A stretch of 62,082 bases of DNA from Thermodesulfovibrionales bacterium (GTDB lineage: Bacteria; Nitrospirota; Thermodesulfovibrionia; Thermodesulfovibrionales; Dissulfurispiraceae). Below are positions 33,901 to 41,387 of the stretch, one piece after another. Below the pieces are notes generated by a model that searched no databases, had not been told where the DNA came from, and saw only the letters and a list, made by a program, of their open reading frames with translations. Made by a program: the position numbers and the translations under genes. The DNA lies in assembly GCA_020062545.1 (NCBI GenBank), contig JAGUWD010000033.1, positions 1 to 62,082 of the forward strand. The letters run 5' to 3'. Every line of letters starts with the position of its first letter. Position 1 is the stretch's first letter.

Positions 33901-34086
33901 TTACTCAAACTTTATTGCTTCAACAGGACAGATGCTTGCTGCTTCTTCGCAGTCGCATGTGTCGCATTTGTCGGGTCCTATAACCCATGCCTTGTCATCC
34001 CTTAACTCAAAGACCTCAGGGCATACCTCGGCGCATGAGCCGCAGCCAATGCAAAGATCCATATCAACTACCGGTGTTTTTGCCAT
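33901..34086 (-). CDS. Monocluster [4Fe-4S] ferredoxin
   Basis: Small electron carrier of 61 residues. CIGCGSCAEVCP plus the distant Cys in SICPVEAI bind one [4Fe-4S] cluster. The other Cys (CDTCDC) cannot form a full second cluster and may make the disulfide known in single-cluster ferredoxins. The start is the ATG at 34086, since AGGAGGT lies just upstream; a longer reading frame has no support. Monocistronic. Confidence 0.92.
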   Translation of the reverse strand: MAKTPVVDMDLCIGCGSCAEVCPEVFELRDDKAWVIGPDKCDTCDCEEAASICPVEAIKFE

Positions 34087-34242
34087 AAAAACCTCCTGAA
34101 AATTTTTAATTAAGCTATTATAACAAAAATTTTCCCCCAATATCCTATGATAAAAATCAGTTTTCTGAAAAATTTATTGATTTTGAGGCTTATTTTGAGG
34201 ATAATTTAATAGCTCATTGTTCATAGATAAAAAATGAACCTG

Positions 34243-34449
34243 AATTACGCATTGTATGGCAGCGGGTGTGCATCAAAGCCTTTACAAAGTCATTGTTCTT
34301 TGTGCATACCAGAAGACTAATAACGCTTTTACCTAAAATGGATAGCAATGTAGTAGGTGACGGATTCAAGAGAATGCTTTATAATATTCCAAGGTGCAAA
34401 GTCTTTTCAGCACGCCTGCTGCCATATGCTAAGCAATACTTGCGTAATT
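34243..34449. repeat. 200-bp palindromic element, copy 2 (MITE-like)
   Basis: Second copy of the element at 692-895. Ends AATTACGCA and TGCGTAATT, arms with the GGCAGCGGGTGTGCATCAAA type sequence and its imperfect complement, and the same central GTAGTAGGTGACGGATT. The arms are more diverged than in copy 1. It lies in the 420-bp gap between the ferredoxin and proA genes; I see no other gene there. Confidence 0.68.
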
Positions 34450-34509
34450 TGGGATGAAATTACATTCCTCAATTACTATGAACTATGAACTAATTGTTTG
34501 GAGGCTATT

Positions 34510-35766
34510 ATGGATATAAAGCAGTTTGTTCTTAATAAGGCAAGGGAAGCCAAAGAAGGTGCGAGAAGCCTTGCAAAGGCGTCATCAAAACAGAAAAATA
34601 TTACACTTATAAAAATGGCAGGGGCTTTAAAGGACAGGGCGGGAGAGCTCATTTCCGAAAACAAAAAGGATATAGAGTACGCAGAGAAAAAGGGACTCTC
34701 AAAAGCACTCATCGACAGATTAACCCTGAATGAAAAACGCATTGATGAGATGTCGCAGGGCCTTGTGGAAGTTGCCCAATTGCCTGACCCTGTGGGTGAG
34801 ATAACAAGGATGTGGCAGAGGCCTAATGGCATGACCGTTGGCAGGATGAGGGTGCCAATAGGGGTCATAGGAATAATTTATGAAGCCCGTCCCAATGTCA
34901 CAGCAGATGCAACGAGCCTCTGTTTGAAGGCAGGCAATGCGGTTATATTGAGGGGCGGGTCAGAGGCCATAAATTCCAACAGGGCTATAGTTAATATATT
35001 GAGGGATACTGCAAAGGCAGAAGGTATTCATGAGGGTGCTATTACATTTATCGATATACCCGAGAGGGAAGCAGTAATGGAAATGCTGAAGCTCGAAGGA
35101 ATTATCGACCTCATAATCCCGAGGGGAGGGGAAGGTCTTATCAGAACAGTTACAGAGAATTCGAGGATACCTGTGCTCAAGCATTACAAGGGGGTTTGTC
35201 ACGTGTTTGTTGACCGGGATGCTGATTTAATAATGGCAGAAGAGATATGCTTCAATGCAAAGGTGCAGAGGCCGGGCACCTGCAATGCGATGGAGACAAT
35301 GCTCGTTGATGAGGCTATTGCAGAGGGTTTTTTGCCGAAGATGCTCAAGAGATTTGAGGAAGCAGGGGTTGAGCTGAGGGGGTGTCCGAAGACCATATCC
35401 ATTTACCCTGATATAAACGAGGTTGGGGAGGATGATTTCTACAATGAATACCTCGACCTGATTTTAAATATCAAGGTTGTCAAGGACATGGAAGATGCAA
35501 TGGATCATATTGCGAAATACAGTTCTGCCCATTCAGATGCGATTGTTACCATGAACTATGACAGGGCAATGAGGTTTTTAAAAGAGGTGGATTCTTCTGC
35601 GGTGCTGGTGAATGCATCTACAAGGCTGAACGATGGGTTCCAGTTCGGCCTCGGCGCAGAGATAGGAATATCCACGGATAAGATACACGCAAGGGGGCCT
35701 ATGGGGCTTGAGGAATTGACCTGTACAAAGTTCATAGTTTTTGGAAGCGGACAACTGCGAGAGTGA
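34510..35766 (+). CDS. proA: Gamma-glutamyl phosphate reductase
   Basis: NADPH-dependent aldehyde dehydrogenase fold enzyme of proline synthesis. VPIGVIGIIYEARPNVT, LRGGSEAINSN and VDRDAD are conserved; the catalytic Cys lies in QRPGTCNAMET (family QRPxxCNxxET). Complete at 418 residues. The ATG at 34510 follows GGAGG; an in-frame TTG at 34498 is less likely. The partner proB is not in the window. Confidence 0.95.
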   Translation: MDIKQFVLNKAREAKEGARSLAKASSKQKNITLIKMAGALKDRAGELISENKKDIEYAEKKGLSKALIDRLTLNEKRIDEMSQGLVEVAQLPDPVGEITRMWQRPNGMTVGRMRVPIGVIGIIYEARPNVTADATSLCLKAGNAVILRGGSEAINSNRAIVNILRDTAKAEGIHEGAITFIDIPEREAVMEMLKLEGIIDLIIPRGGEGLIRTVTENSRIPVLKHYKGVCHVFVDRDADLIMAEEICFNAKVQRPGTCNAMETMLVDEAIAEGFLPKMLKRFEEAGVELRGCPKTISIYPDINEVGEDDFYNEYLDLILNIKVVKDMEDAMDHIAKYSSAHSDAIVTMNYDRAMRFLKEVDSSAVLVNASTRLNDGFQFGLGAEIGISTDKIHARGPMGLEELTCTKFIVFGSGQLRE

Positions 35767-35845
35767 GTTAAAGGAACTCTATAAACCCTATAACTCAATC
35801 GCTCAAATGGGGCATATACATATCTGATAAGAGGAGGAAACTAAT

Positions 35846-36124
35846 ATGTCGGAAAAGTTGAGCTATGAGGAGTTTGTAAAAAAGGCAATAGTGAGTCTCA
35901 GGAAAGAGGGGTATAAAGGCATACACACAGTGTATTCAGGATTTAACGATGCATTCAAGAAATACTTTGCAGGAGAAGACCCAATAAAGATAACCAACCA
36001 GCTTGCTGCAGAGGGCAAGATAGTGATAAGACCAGTTAAGGGTGGGGTAATGCTTTATCTTCCTGAAGATGCCCCTGCATCGAGGACAAAGGGAGAAGAT
36101 GCGCTGGAGAAAATGGGGTTATAG
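35846..36124 (+). CDS. Conserved hypothetical, winged-helix-like
   Basis: Small soluble protein of 92 residues, not recognised. It has a helical first half (YEEFVKKAIVSLRKEGYKGIHT), then a helix-turn (ITNQLAAEGKIVIRPVKGGVMLYLP) that reads like the recognition helix and wing of a small winged-helix domain. A strong Shine-Dalgarno (GAGGAGG) precedes it, and nadD follows after 3 bp, so it is a real gene. It might bind DNA or another protein. Confidence 0.6.
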   Translation: MSEKLSYEEFVKKAIVSLRKEGYKGIHTVYSGFNDAFKKYFAGEDPIKITNQLAAEGKIVIRPVKGGVMLYLPEDAPASRTKGEDALEKMGL

Positions 36125-36127
36125 TGT

Positions 36128-36754
36128 GTGCGTTTAGGAATCCTCGGCGGTACATTTAATCCTATACATTTCGGGCATTTGAGGGCTGCAGAAGAGGCGA
36201 GAGAAAGGGTCAATCTCGATAAGGTTATCTTTATGCCTTCCGGGAATCCGCCCCTCAAGATCGTGGATTTAATAGATGCGTTCCATAGATACACAATGGC
36301 AAGGCTTGCAACAGCTTCAAATGTGAACTTCGTTGTTTCAGATCTGGAAATAAGACAGACAGAAAAGTCCTATACAGTAAATACCATTCAGAAGCTTTGC
36401 GGGATTTATCCAGAGGACAAACTCTTTTTTGTTCTCGGGATAGACGCCTTTCTCGATATTCCTAACTGGTGGCAGCCTGATGTGCTGACCGGCATGGTTG
36501 ATTTTATACTGGTGACAAGACCTGGATTTAATTTGATGGATGTCTTGAAGTCCCCTTATGTCCTGAGTGCAGATGATGGTTTAGAACAATTTCGCTTGAA
36601 GAGTGGAAGAAAGGCACTTGTTCTCCAGATGACGCCAATGGGAATATCGTCAACAGAAATAAGGAGGCTTTTAAGGGAAAGCAAAAGCATAAAGTACCTT
36701 TTGCCGGATAAGGTCGAAGAATATATATATCAGCATAACCTATATCATCCATAG
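36128..36754 (+). CDS. nadD: Nicotinate-nucleotide adenylyltransferase
   Basis: Makes deamido-NAD from nicotinate mononucleotide and ATP. GGTFNPIHFGHL (7-18) is the nucleotidyltransferase motif and MGISSTEIRRLL the closing ATP-binding motif. Length of 208 residues is usual. GTG start at 36128, 3 bp after the upstream stop. In many genomes rsfS follows; here a kinase gene does. Confidence 0.94.
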   Translation: MRLGILGGTFNPIHFGHLRAAEEARERVNLDKVIFMPSGNPPLKIVDLIDAFHRYTMARLATASNVNFVVSDLEIRQTEKSYTVNTIQKLCGIYPEDKLFFVLGIDAFLDIPNWWQPDVLTGMVDFILVTRPGFNLMDVLKSPYVLSADDGLEQFRLKSGRKALVLQMTPMGISSTEIRRLLRESKSIKYLLPDKVEEYIYQHNLYHP

Positions 36755-36795
36755 CCTATTGCCTATTGTTTAACGTATCCTGTATCCTGTATCTT
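36750..36795. repeat. GCCTATT/CCTGTAT heptamers
   Basis: AGCCTATT, GCCTATT, GTTTAAC, GTATCCT, GTATCCT, GTATCTT. It fills the whole gap between nadD and the kinase start, leaving no normal ribosome site. Confidence 0.6.
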
Positions 36796-37986
36796 ATGGT
36801 GTTCCTTGATGCGGTTATTAATAATCTTGATGAGGCTATCTTCTTATTCGATAAAAAGGGCAGACTGATTTTCATCAACAAGGCGGGAGAGGAGTTCTTC
36901 GGCAGGAGCAATAAAGAGATAAAACACAGGCAGTTTAAGGATTTGTTTTCGGATGCAAAGGACATTGCAATGCTTATCCAGAAGACTATAACAGAGGGCC
37001 GTTCATTCAACTGCAAGGAAATGGAAGTGGACATAGGCAGGGCTGCCAATATAGACCTCAATCTAACGCCGTTTTATTATGACGATTCTTCTGAAGGTTT
37101 TTCTAAATGGGGGTCACACAGGGGGGACGAAAGTCCAACCTGTGCACATGGTGCTATCCTTTGCATCAGAGAGAATCTGTCATTGACCGAAAGGGAGGAT
37201 TATCAGTTCGATTCCCTTTTATACCTGCTTGGCTCAATTGCACACGAGATAAAGAATCCGTTGAGCGGAATAAAAGGGGCAGCACAGATATTAATGACAA
37301 ATTTAGCCCATGGCTCATCGCCTATAGCTCAAAACAAAAACAATGAAGCCATGAGCCAAAAGAACTATTTAGAGGCTGAAGAGTGCGTGGATATGATATT
37401 AAAGGAGACGGACAGGCTTAACTCTGTTCTACACAGCTACCTCACTATGACAAGGATGCCTGTCTTTAACAAGTTGAACATCCATGAGGTTTTGGAGCAC
37501 GCACTGAAGGTAATGAAGACATCCATCGAAAAAAAAAGGATTACTGTAAATAAATCCTATGACCCCAGTCTTCCTAATATAGCCGGAGACGAAAGTAAAC
37601 TGCTACAGGTATTTATAAATCTCCTCAAGAATGCTGCTGAGGCCATGAAGACATCCAGAAGCAGAATGTTAAGAATTTCCACAAGGCCTTCCAATGAATA
37701 TATGGTAATCTATGAAAATAGTGGCGCCGGCAGGAAGAATACAAAGACAAAGAAGCAGAGGTGGGTTGTTGTCAGCATAGAAGATACCGGCATGGGCATA
37801 CCAAAGGATGAGATCAACAGGATATTCCTCCCTTTCTATACAAAAAAAGACGGGGGGAGTGGCCTAGGCCTTGCCCTTTCAAAGAAGATAGTGAAGGACC
37901 ACGGCGGGATTATAAAGGTCAAGAGCAAAGAGGGTGCCGGCGCAATATTCAGTATATATCTGCCTATGACAGGCGAAGGTAAATAA
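36796..37986 (+). CDS. NtrB-like histidine kinase
   Basis: Soluble kinase of 396 residues. PAS domain (about 5-110, NNLDEAIFLFDKKGRLIFINKAG), H-box GSIAHEIKNPLSGIKGAAQIL, and GHKL domain with N box (LLKNAAEAM), DTGMGIP and GSGLGLALSKKI. The domain order and the following NtrC gene give an NtrB/GlnL-type pair. Two insertions are odd: a GGGGAC-type hairpin sequence near residue 108 and a heptamer-derived loop (AHGSSPIAQNKNNEAMSQK) right after the H-box helix. No clear ribosome site precedes the ATG; a TTG at 36766 lies in repeats. Confidence 0.82.
   Translation: MVFLDAVINNLDEAIFLFDKKGRLIFINKAGEEFFGRSNKEIKHRQFKDLFSDAKDIAMLIQKTITEGRSFNCKEMEVDIGRAANIDLNLTPFYYDDSSEGFSKWGSHRGDESPTCAHGAILCIRENLSLTEREDYQFDSLLYLLGSIAHEIKNPLSGIKGAAQILMTNLAHGSSPIAQNKNNEAMSQKNYLEAEECVDMILKETDRLNSVLHSYLTMTRMPVFNKLNIHEVLEHALKVMKTSIEKKRITVNKSYDPSLPNIAGDESKLLQVFINLLKNAAEAMKTSRSRMLRISTRPSNEYMVIYENSGAGRKNTKTKKQRWVVVSIEDTGMGIPKDEINRIFLPFYTKKDGGSGLGLALSKKIVKDHGGIIKVKSKEGAGAIFSIYLPMTGEGK
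37119..37147. repeat. GGGGAC hairpin inside the kinase gene
   Basis: ACACAGGGGGGAC, GAAA loop, GTCCAACCTGTG: the same kind of hairpin as at 7054 and 20999, here within the coding region between the PAS and kinase domains. Confidence 0.5.
37305..37358. repeat. Heptamer-derived insertion in the kinase H-box region
   Basis: GCCCATG, GCTCATC, GCCTATA, GCTC and, after a gap, GCCATGA, GCC: degenerate GCTCATA/GCTATGA units that encode a loop not expected in the dimerisation helices. Confidence 0.5.
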
Positions 37987-37989
37987 TCG

Positions 37990-39378
37990 ATGAGTAGAAA
38001 GATACTTGTCATAGATGACGATGAAAGCGTAATCTGGGTTATCAGAAAGTCCCTTGAGCCCCTCGGTTATGAGATAGAGGCAAAGACCAATATAAGGTCG
38101 GGCATAAAGGTAATCGATAAATTCAAGCTTATACTCCTTGACCTGATGCTCCCTGATGGAAGCGGGATGGATGCCTTGAAGGAGATAAGGGTCTTTAATC
38201 CCGATGCCCTTGTTATCATGGTCACAGCGCATGGAAGAATGGAGAGCGCCATTGATGCAATGAAGGAAGGGGCATACGACTATCTTGAGAAACCTTTCGA
38301 CATCGAAGAACTCAAAATAACTGTGGAAAAGGCATTCAGAGACATATCCATGAGGGAAGAGCTTTTAAAATTGAGGCAGAGCAAAGAAGAAGTATTGCCT
38401 TTTCAGATAATAGGAAAATCAAAAGGCATGCTCAAGGTGTTTAAAGAGATAGGCAGGGCTGCACCAAAAGATGTCACTATTCTTATTTCCGGCGAGAGCG
38501 GAACAGGGAAAGAGCTTGTCGCCAGGGCAATACATAATAACAGCAGGAGGAAGTTCGGGCCTTTTATTGCCATAAATTCAGCCTCGATTCCGAAGGAGCT
38601 CATGGAGGCAGAGTTGTTCGGCTGGGAAAAGGGTGCATTCACAGGTGCAGTGGGCAAGACAGCAGGGAAGGTGCAGGCTGCAGACGGCGGAACAATCTTC
38701 CTTGACGAGATCTCCGAGCTCGACATCGACCTTCAGGCAAAGCTGCTCAGGTTTCTCCAGGAGCAGGAGTACAGCCCTCTCGGAAGCAATAAGATAATAA
38801 AGGCTGATGTGAGGATAATAGGCGCTACAAATAAAGACCTCATGGAATGCATAAAGAACAATCTTTTCAGGGAAGATCTATATTACAGGTTTAATGTTAT
38901 TGAGATAAAGCTGCCTCCGCTGAGGGAGAGAAAAGAGGACATTTTATCACTTGCACAGCACTTTCTCACGGAATCCATAAAGACGTTTGAGCTTCAACCA
39001 AAGGATTTTTCAAGGGATGCTGCAAAGGCCCTCACCGGATATAACTGGCCGGGTAATGTAAGGGAGCTGGAAAATACCATTAAGAGGGCTGCCATACTTT
39101 CAAAGGGGAGCCTTATAGAGAGAAGGGATTTGTTTTCTAATGATTACACACTGTGCTCCATAAAAGAATTTCTGGAAGGCAAGCTCAATGGGTTTCTGAA
39201 CAAGATGGCAAAGATCGAGAATTCGAACCTCTACGAGGCTGTGGTATCGGAGGTTGAAAAGGCGCTCTTCAGCATAGTGCTCAAAGAGACAAATGGCAAT
39301 CAGGTCAGGGCTGCAAAAATGCTGGGAATAAACAGGAACACACTTAATAAAAAGGTAAAAGAATATAAACTCATTTGA
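37990..39378 (+). CDS. NtrC-like sigma-54 response regulator
   Basis: Receiver with phospho-Asp51 (LILLDLMLPDGSG), AAA+ domain with GESGTGKE and GAFTGA, and a Fis-like HTH (NQVRAAKMLGINRNTLNKKVKEY). It partners the NtrB-like kinase 3 bp upstream. It resembles NtrC/GlnG in length (462) and HTH type. Target promoters cannot be read from this gene alone, but sigma-54 promoters exist at 122, 44141 and 51793. Confidence 0.9.
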   Translation: MSRKILVIDDDESVIWVIRKSLEPLGYEIEAKTNIRSGIKVIDKFKLILLDLMLPDGSGMDALKEIRVFNPDALVIMVTAHGRMESAIDAMKEGAYDYLEKPFDIEELKITVEKAFRDISMREELLKLRQSKEEVLPFQIIGKSKGMLKVFKEIGRAAPKDVTILISGESGTGKELVARAIHNNSRRKFGPFIAINSASIPKELMEAELFGWEKGAFTGAVGKTAGKVQAADGGTIFLDEISELDIDLQAKLLRFLQEQEYSPLGSNKIIKADVRIIGATNKDLMECIKNNLFREDLYYRFNVIEIKLPPLRERKEDILSLAQHFLTESIKTFELQPKDFSRDAAKALTGYNWPGNVRELENTIKRAAILSKGSLIERRDLFSNDYTLCSIKEFLEGKLNGFLNKMAKIENSNLYEAVVSEVEKALFSIVLKETNGNQVRAAKMLGINRNTLNKKVKEYKLI

Positions 39379-39403
39379 TTTTAAATCAGTCTATATGTTA
39401 TAA
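39375..39403 (+). promoter_or_regulatory. Sigma-70 promoter of the rpsF operon
   Basis: TTGATT, 17-bp spacer, TTATAA, followed by a leader of about 60 nt with a small hairpin (GCCTTTT/AAAAGGC). It begins at the end of the NtrC-like gene. Confidence 0.5.
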
Positions 39404-39465
39404 ATATAGTTTCTCCATGCCTTTTCTTTGCAAAAGGCTTTAAATCCATGTGGAGGTACCAAACT

Positions 39466-39825
39466 ATGGTATCAATGAACATCTATGAGAATGTAGTTAT
39501 CCTGAACCCGTCCCTCAATGAAGAGGAACTAAAGTCTGCCGTAGATAAAATCACAGACCTAATAAAAAATTCAGGCGGAGATGTCCTTAAGGTCGATAAC
39601 TGGGGAAAGAAAAAACTCGCATACGAGCTCAATAAGCAGAAAATGGGGGTTTACTTCCTCTTTTTATTTAAGGCGCCTTCTTCTGCAGTGAAGAAGGTCG
39701 AGGATTACTTTAAGGTCTTCGACCCTGTAGTGAAGTTTATGGTCGTAAAGCTCGGCAAGAAACAGATAGCCGCACTTCCTAAAGACATTACAGAGATGCT
39801 TGTTGCATCCCGTGAAGCGGCTTAA
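39466..39825 (+). CDS. rpsF: Ribosomal protein S6
   Basis: Small-subunit protein that pairs with S18 on 16S rRNA. NIYENVVILNPSLNEEEL opens the domain; VDNWGKKKLAYELNKQKMGVYFLFLF is the core sheet. The ATG at 39466 is used because GGAGG is 9 bp upstream; an upstream in-frame start at 39448 overlaps that site. First gene of the usual rpsF-ssb-rpsR cluster. Confidence 0.96.
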   Translation: MVSMNIYENVVILNPSLNEEELKSAVDKITDLIKNSGGDVLKVDNWGKKKLAYELNKQKMGVYFLFLFKAPSSAVKKVEDYFKVFDPVVKFMVVKLGKKQIAALPKDITEMLVASREAA

Positions 39826-39838
39826 GTGTTAGAGATCG

Positions 39839-40240
39839 ATGTTTAACAGAATAATATTGATAGGCAATTTGACCAAGGATCCGGATGTGAGGTACACGCC
39901 GGGAGGGACACCTGTCACAACCATGAGGCTGGCTGTAACAACCAAGTACAAGCAAGGCGATGAGATGAAGGACGATACCCTTTTTATAGACGCTGTTGTT
40001 TTTGGCAAGCAGGCCGAAAGCTGCGGACAGTACTTGAGCAAGGGCAATCCGGTACTTGTGGAAGGCAGGCTGCGTGAAAGGAGATGGGAATCCGAAGGAA
40101 CCCAGAAGAGCAGGTTTGAAGTAATAGCAAATAGCGTGAGATTCCTGCCGAAAAGGGAATCCCGTCAGGCAAGGGCCGAGGAGTCAGGCACTTCTGACAT
40201 TACACCGCCTGATGAGATTACAGACTTAGAGCCATTTTAA
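39839..40240 (+). CDS. ssb: Single-stranded DNA-binding protein
   Basis: OB-fold protein of 133 residues. NRIILIGNLTKDPDVRYTPGGTPV at the start is diagnostic, and the C-terminus ends in the acidic DLEPF tail that recruits partner enzymes. Lies between rpsF and rpsR in the common order. Confidence 0.97.
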   Translation: MFNRIILIGNLTKDPDVRYTPGGTPVTTMRLAVTTKYKQGDEMKDDTLFIDAVVFGKQAESCGQYLSKGNPVLVEGRLRERRWESEGTQKSRFEVIANSVRFLPKRESRQARAEESGTSDITPPDEITDLEPF

Positions 40241-40255
40241 AGAAGGGAGATAAAT

Positions 40256-40480
40256 ATGCAGCAGAAGAGATTTCAGAGAAGAAAGTTTTGCAGGTTCTGT
40301 GCTGATAAGGTTTCGTTCATAGATTACAAGGATTTGAAAACCCTTAAAAGCTATATGACAGAACGCGGCAAGATACTTTCGAGGAAGATGACAGGCACAT
40401 GCTCTGACCATCAGAGGGAGTTGACGGTTGCAATAAAAAGGGCGAGAACCATAGCCCTTCTTCCATTCATGGAAAGATAG
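40256..40480 (+). CDS. rpsR: Ribosomal protein S18
   Basis: Small basic protein of 74 residues. [11 protein letters not shown] with a later Cys (TGTCSDHQ) marks the zinc-binding (C+) form. [17 protein letters not shown] and the C-terminal helix are typical. Good ribosome site AAGGGAGA. Confidence 0.97.
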   Translation: MQQKRFQRRKFCRFCADKVSFIDYKDLKTLKSYMTERGKILSRKMTGTCSDHQRELTVAIKRARTIALLPFMER

Positions 40481-40481
40481 T

Positions 40482-40763
40482 ATGCGCATACCTAAGAGTT
40501 GGGTGCCGTCCATGGCAAGGCGGATTGTAGACAACCTCATAAAAAAGGAGCTTATTGAGCCGGCCATTCCTGTGAATACCCTTATAGAGGAAACAGAAAG
40601 GCTTCTTATGGATGAGCTTATGGTTGAGGACAGGCTCAATGAAGAGGTGCGCCAGATGTTGAGGAAATACGAGTCAGAGATAGAAAAGGGAAGGCTTGAC
40701 TACAGGAAGCTCTTTGACATGACAAAGCAGAAACTGGTGAAAGAGAGAAGTATCGTATTATGA
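40482..40763 (+). CDS. DUF507 protein 1
   Basis: Helical protein of 93 residues with the DUF507 pattern: an N-terminal IVDNLIKKELIE helix, then VNTLIEETERLLMDELMVEDRLNEEVRQML. Function unknown. It starts 2 bp after rpsR and overlaps the next gene, a homologue, by 4 bp, so the two proteins may work as a heterodimer. Confidence 0.85.
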   Translation: MRIPKSWVPSMARRIVDNLIKKELIEPAIPVNTLIEETERLLMDELMVEDRLNEEVRQMLRKYESEIEKGRLDYRKLFDMTKQKLVKERSIVL

Positions 40764-41038
40764 TGCTTTCCAATGATAAGATAACCCATATGACCCATGT
40801 TGTGCTCAAGGGCTTGATGGATAAGGGTCTGATAACCTTGAAAGAGGACGACAGCCTGCTCAGGAGAGAAATAAAAAGGACGATAATGAATGAACTGAAG
40901 ATAGGCGAAGATATTGACGAGGCAGTGAGAAGAAAACTCCAGTCTTTCTCAAAGAAGCTTATAGAAGGCAGTCCCGAATGGGAAGTCCTTTACAAAAAGT
41001 ATTACGAAGAAGAGGAAGTAAAGAGAGGAAGAAGGTAG
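40760..41038 (+). CDS. DUF507 protein 2
   Basis: Second DUF507-type protein of 92 residues (VVLKGLMDKGLI, then IKRTIMNELKIGEDIDEAVRRKLQSF), a paralogue of the preceding one. The paired arrangement is common in related bacteria. Its stop TAG shares a base with the GTG of the HNH gene. Confidence 0.85.
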   Translation: MMLSNDKITHMTHVVLKGLMDKGLITLKEDDSLLRREIKRTIMNELKIGEDIDEAVRRKLQSFSKKLIEGSPEWEVLYKKYYEEEEVKRGRR

Positions 41039-41325
41039 TGCAGTTTGTTTCTGAAGTTACAGGTGAAGATATAAAAAGAGAGCGAAGAATAGCCCGTGAT
41101 CTTCGCAAGAGCGCATGGTGGAAGAGGAAGTGCGCTGACGGTAGATGCTACTACTGCGACACAAAAATCCATCCTGGTGAACTCACCATGGATCACATAG
41201 TGCCCCTCATCAGGGGCGGCAGATCAACAAAGAGCAATATTGTTACAGCCTGTAAGGAATGCAATACCAGGAAGAAATATATGCTTCCCATAGAATGGGA
41301 GGAGTATATTAACGGCCTGAATTGA
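41038..41325 (+). CDS. HNH endonuclease-like protein
   Basis: Protein of 95 residues with a complete HNH core: CYYCDTKIHPGELTMDHIVPLIRGGRSTKSNIVTACKECN split over two zinc-Cys pairs (CYYC, CKEC) around the DH catalytic motif. GTG start at 41038 by coupling to the upstream stop and a GAGGAAG site; longer versions overlap the DUF507 gene. Small stand-alone HNH proteins may act in repair, defence or host processing; the housekeeping setting argues against a mobile element. Confidence 0.85.
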   Translation: MQFVSEVTGEDIKRERRIARDLRKSAWWKRKCADGRCYYCDTKIHPGELTMDHIVPLIRGGRSTKSNIVTACKECNTRKKYMLPIEWEEYINGLN

Positions 41326-41387
41326 TTTTTTGATTTTGACCAGCATATTTTAACTATTATTCCCCTTTTGTGTTATTATATTCACAA

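Noticed and set aside
34266-34457. 63-codon frame inside palindromic element copy 2
   Set aside because: No ribosome site and the DNA is palindromic; the similarity to copy 1 can be explained by the repeat itself. Kept only as a note in the repeat entries.
41038-41325. HNH gene as part of a group II intron or restriction system
   Set aside because: No reverse transcriptase, intron boundary or methyltransferase nearby; tight coupling to housekeeping genes.
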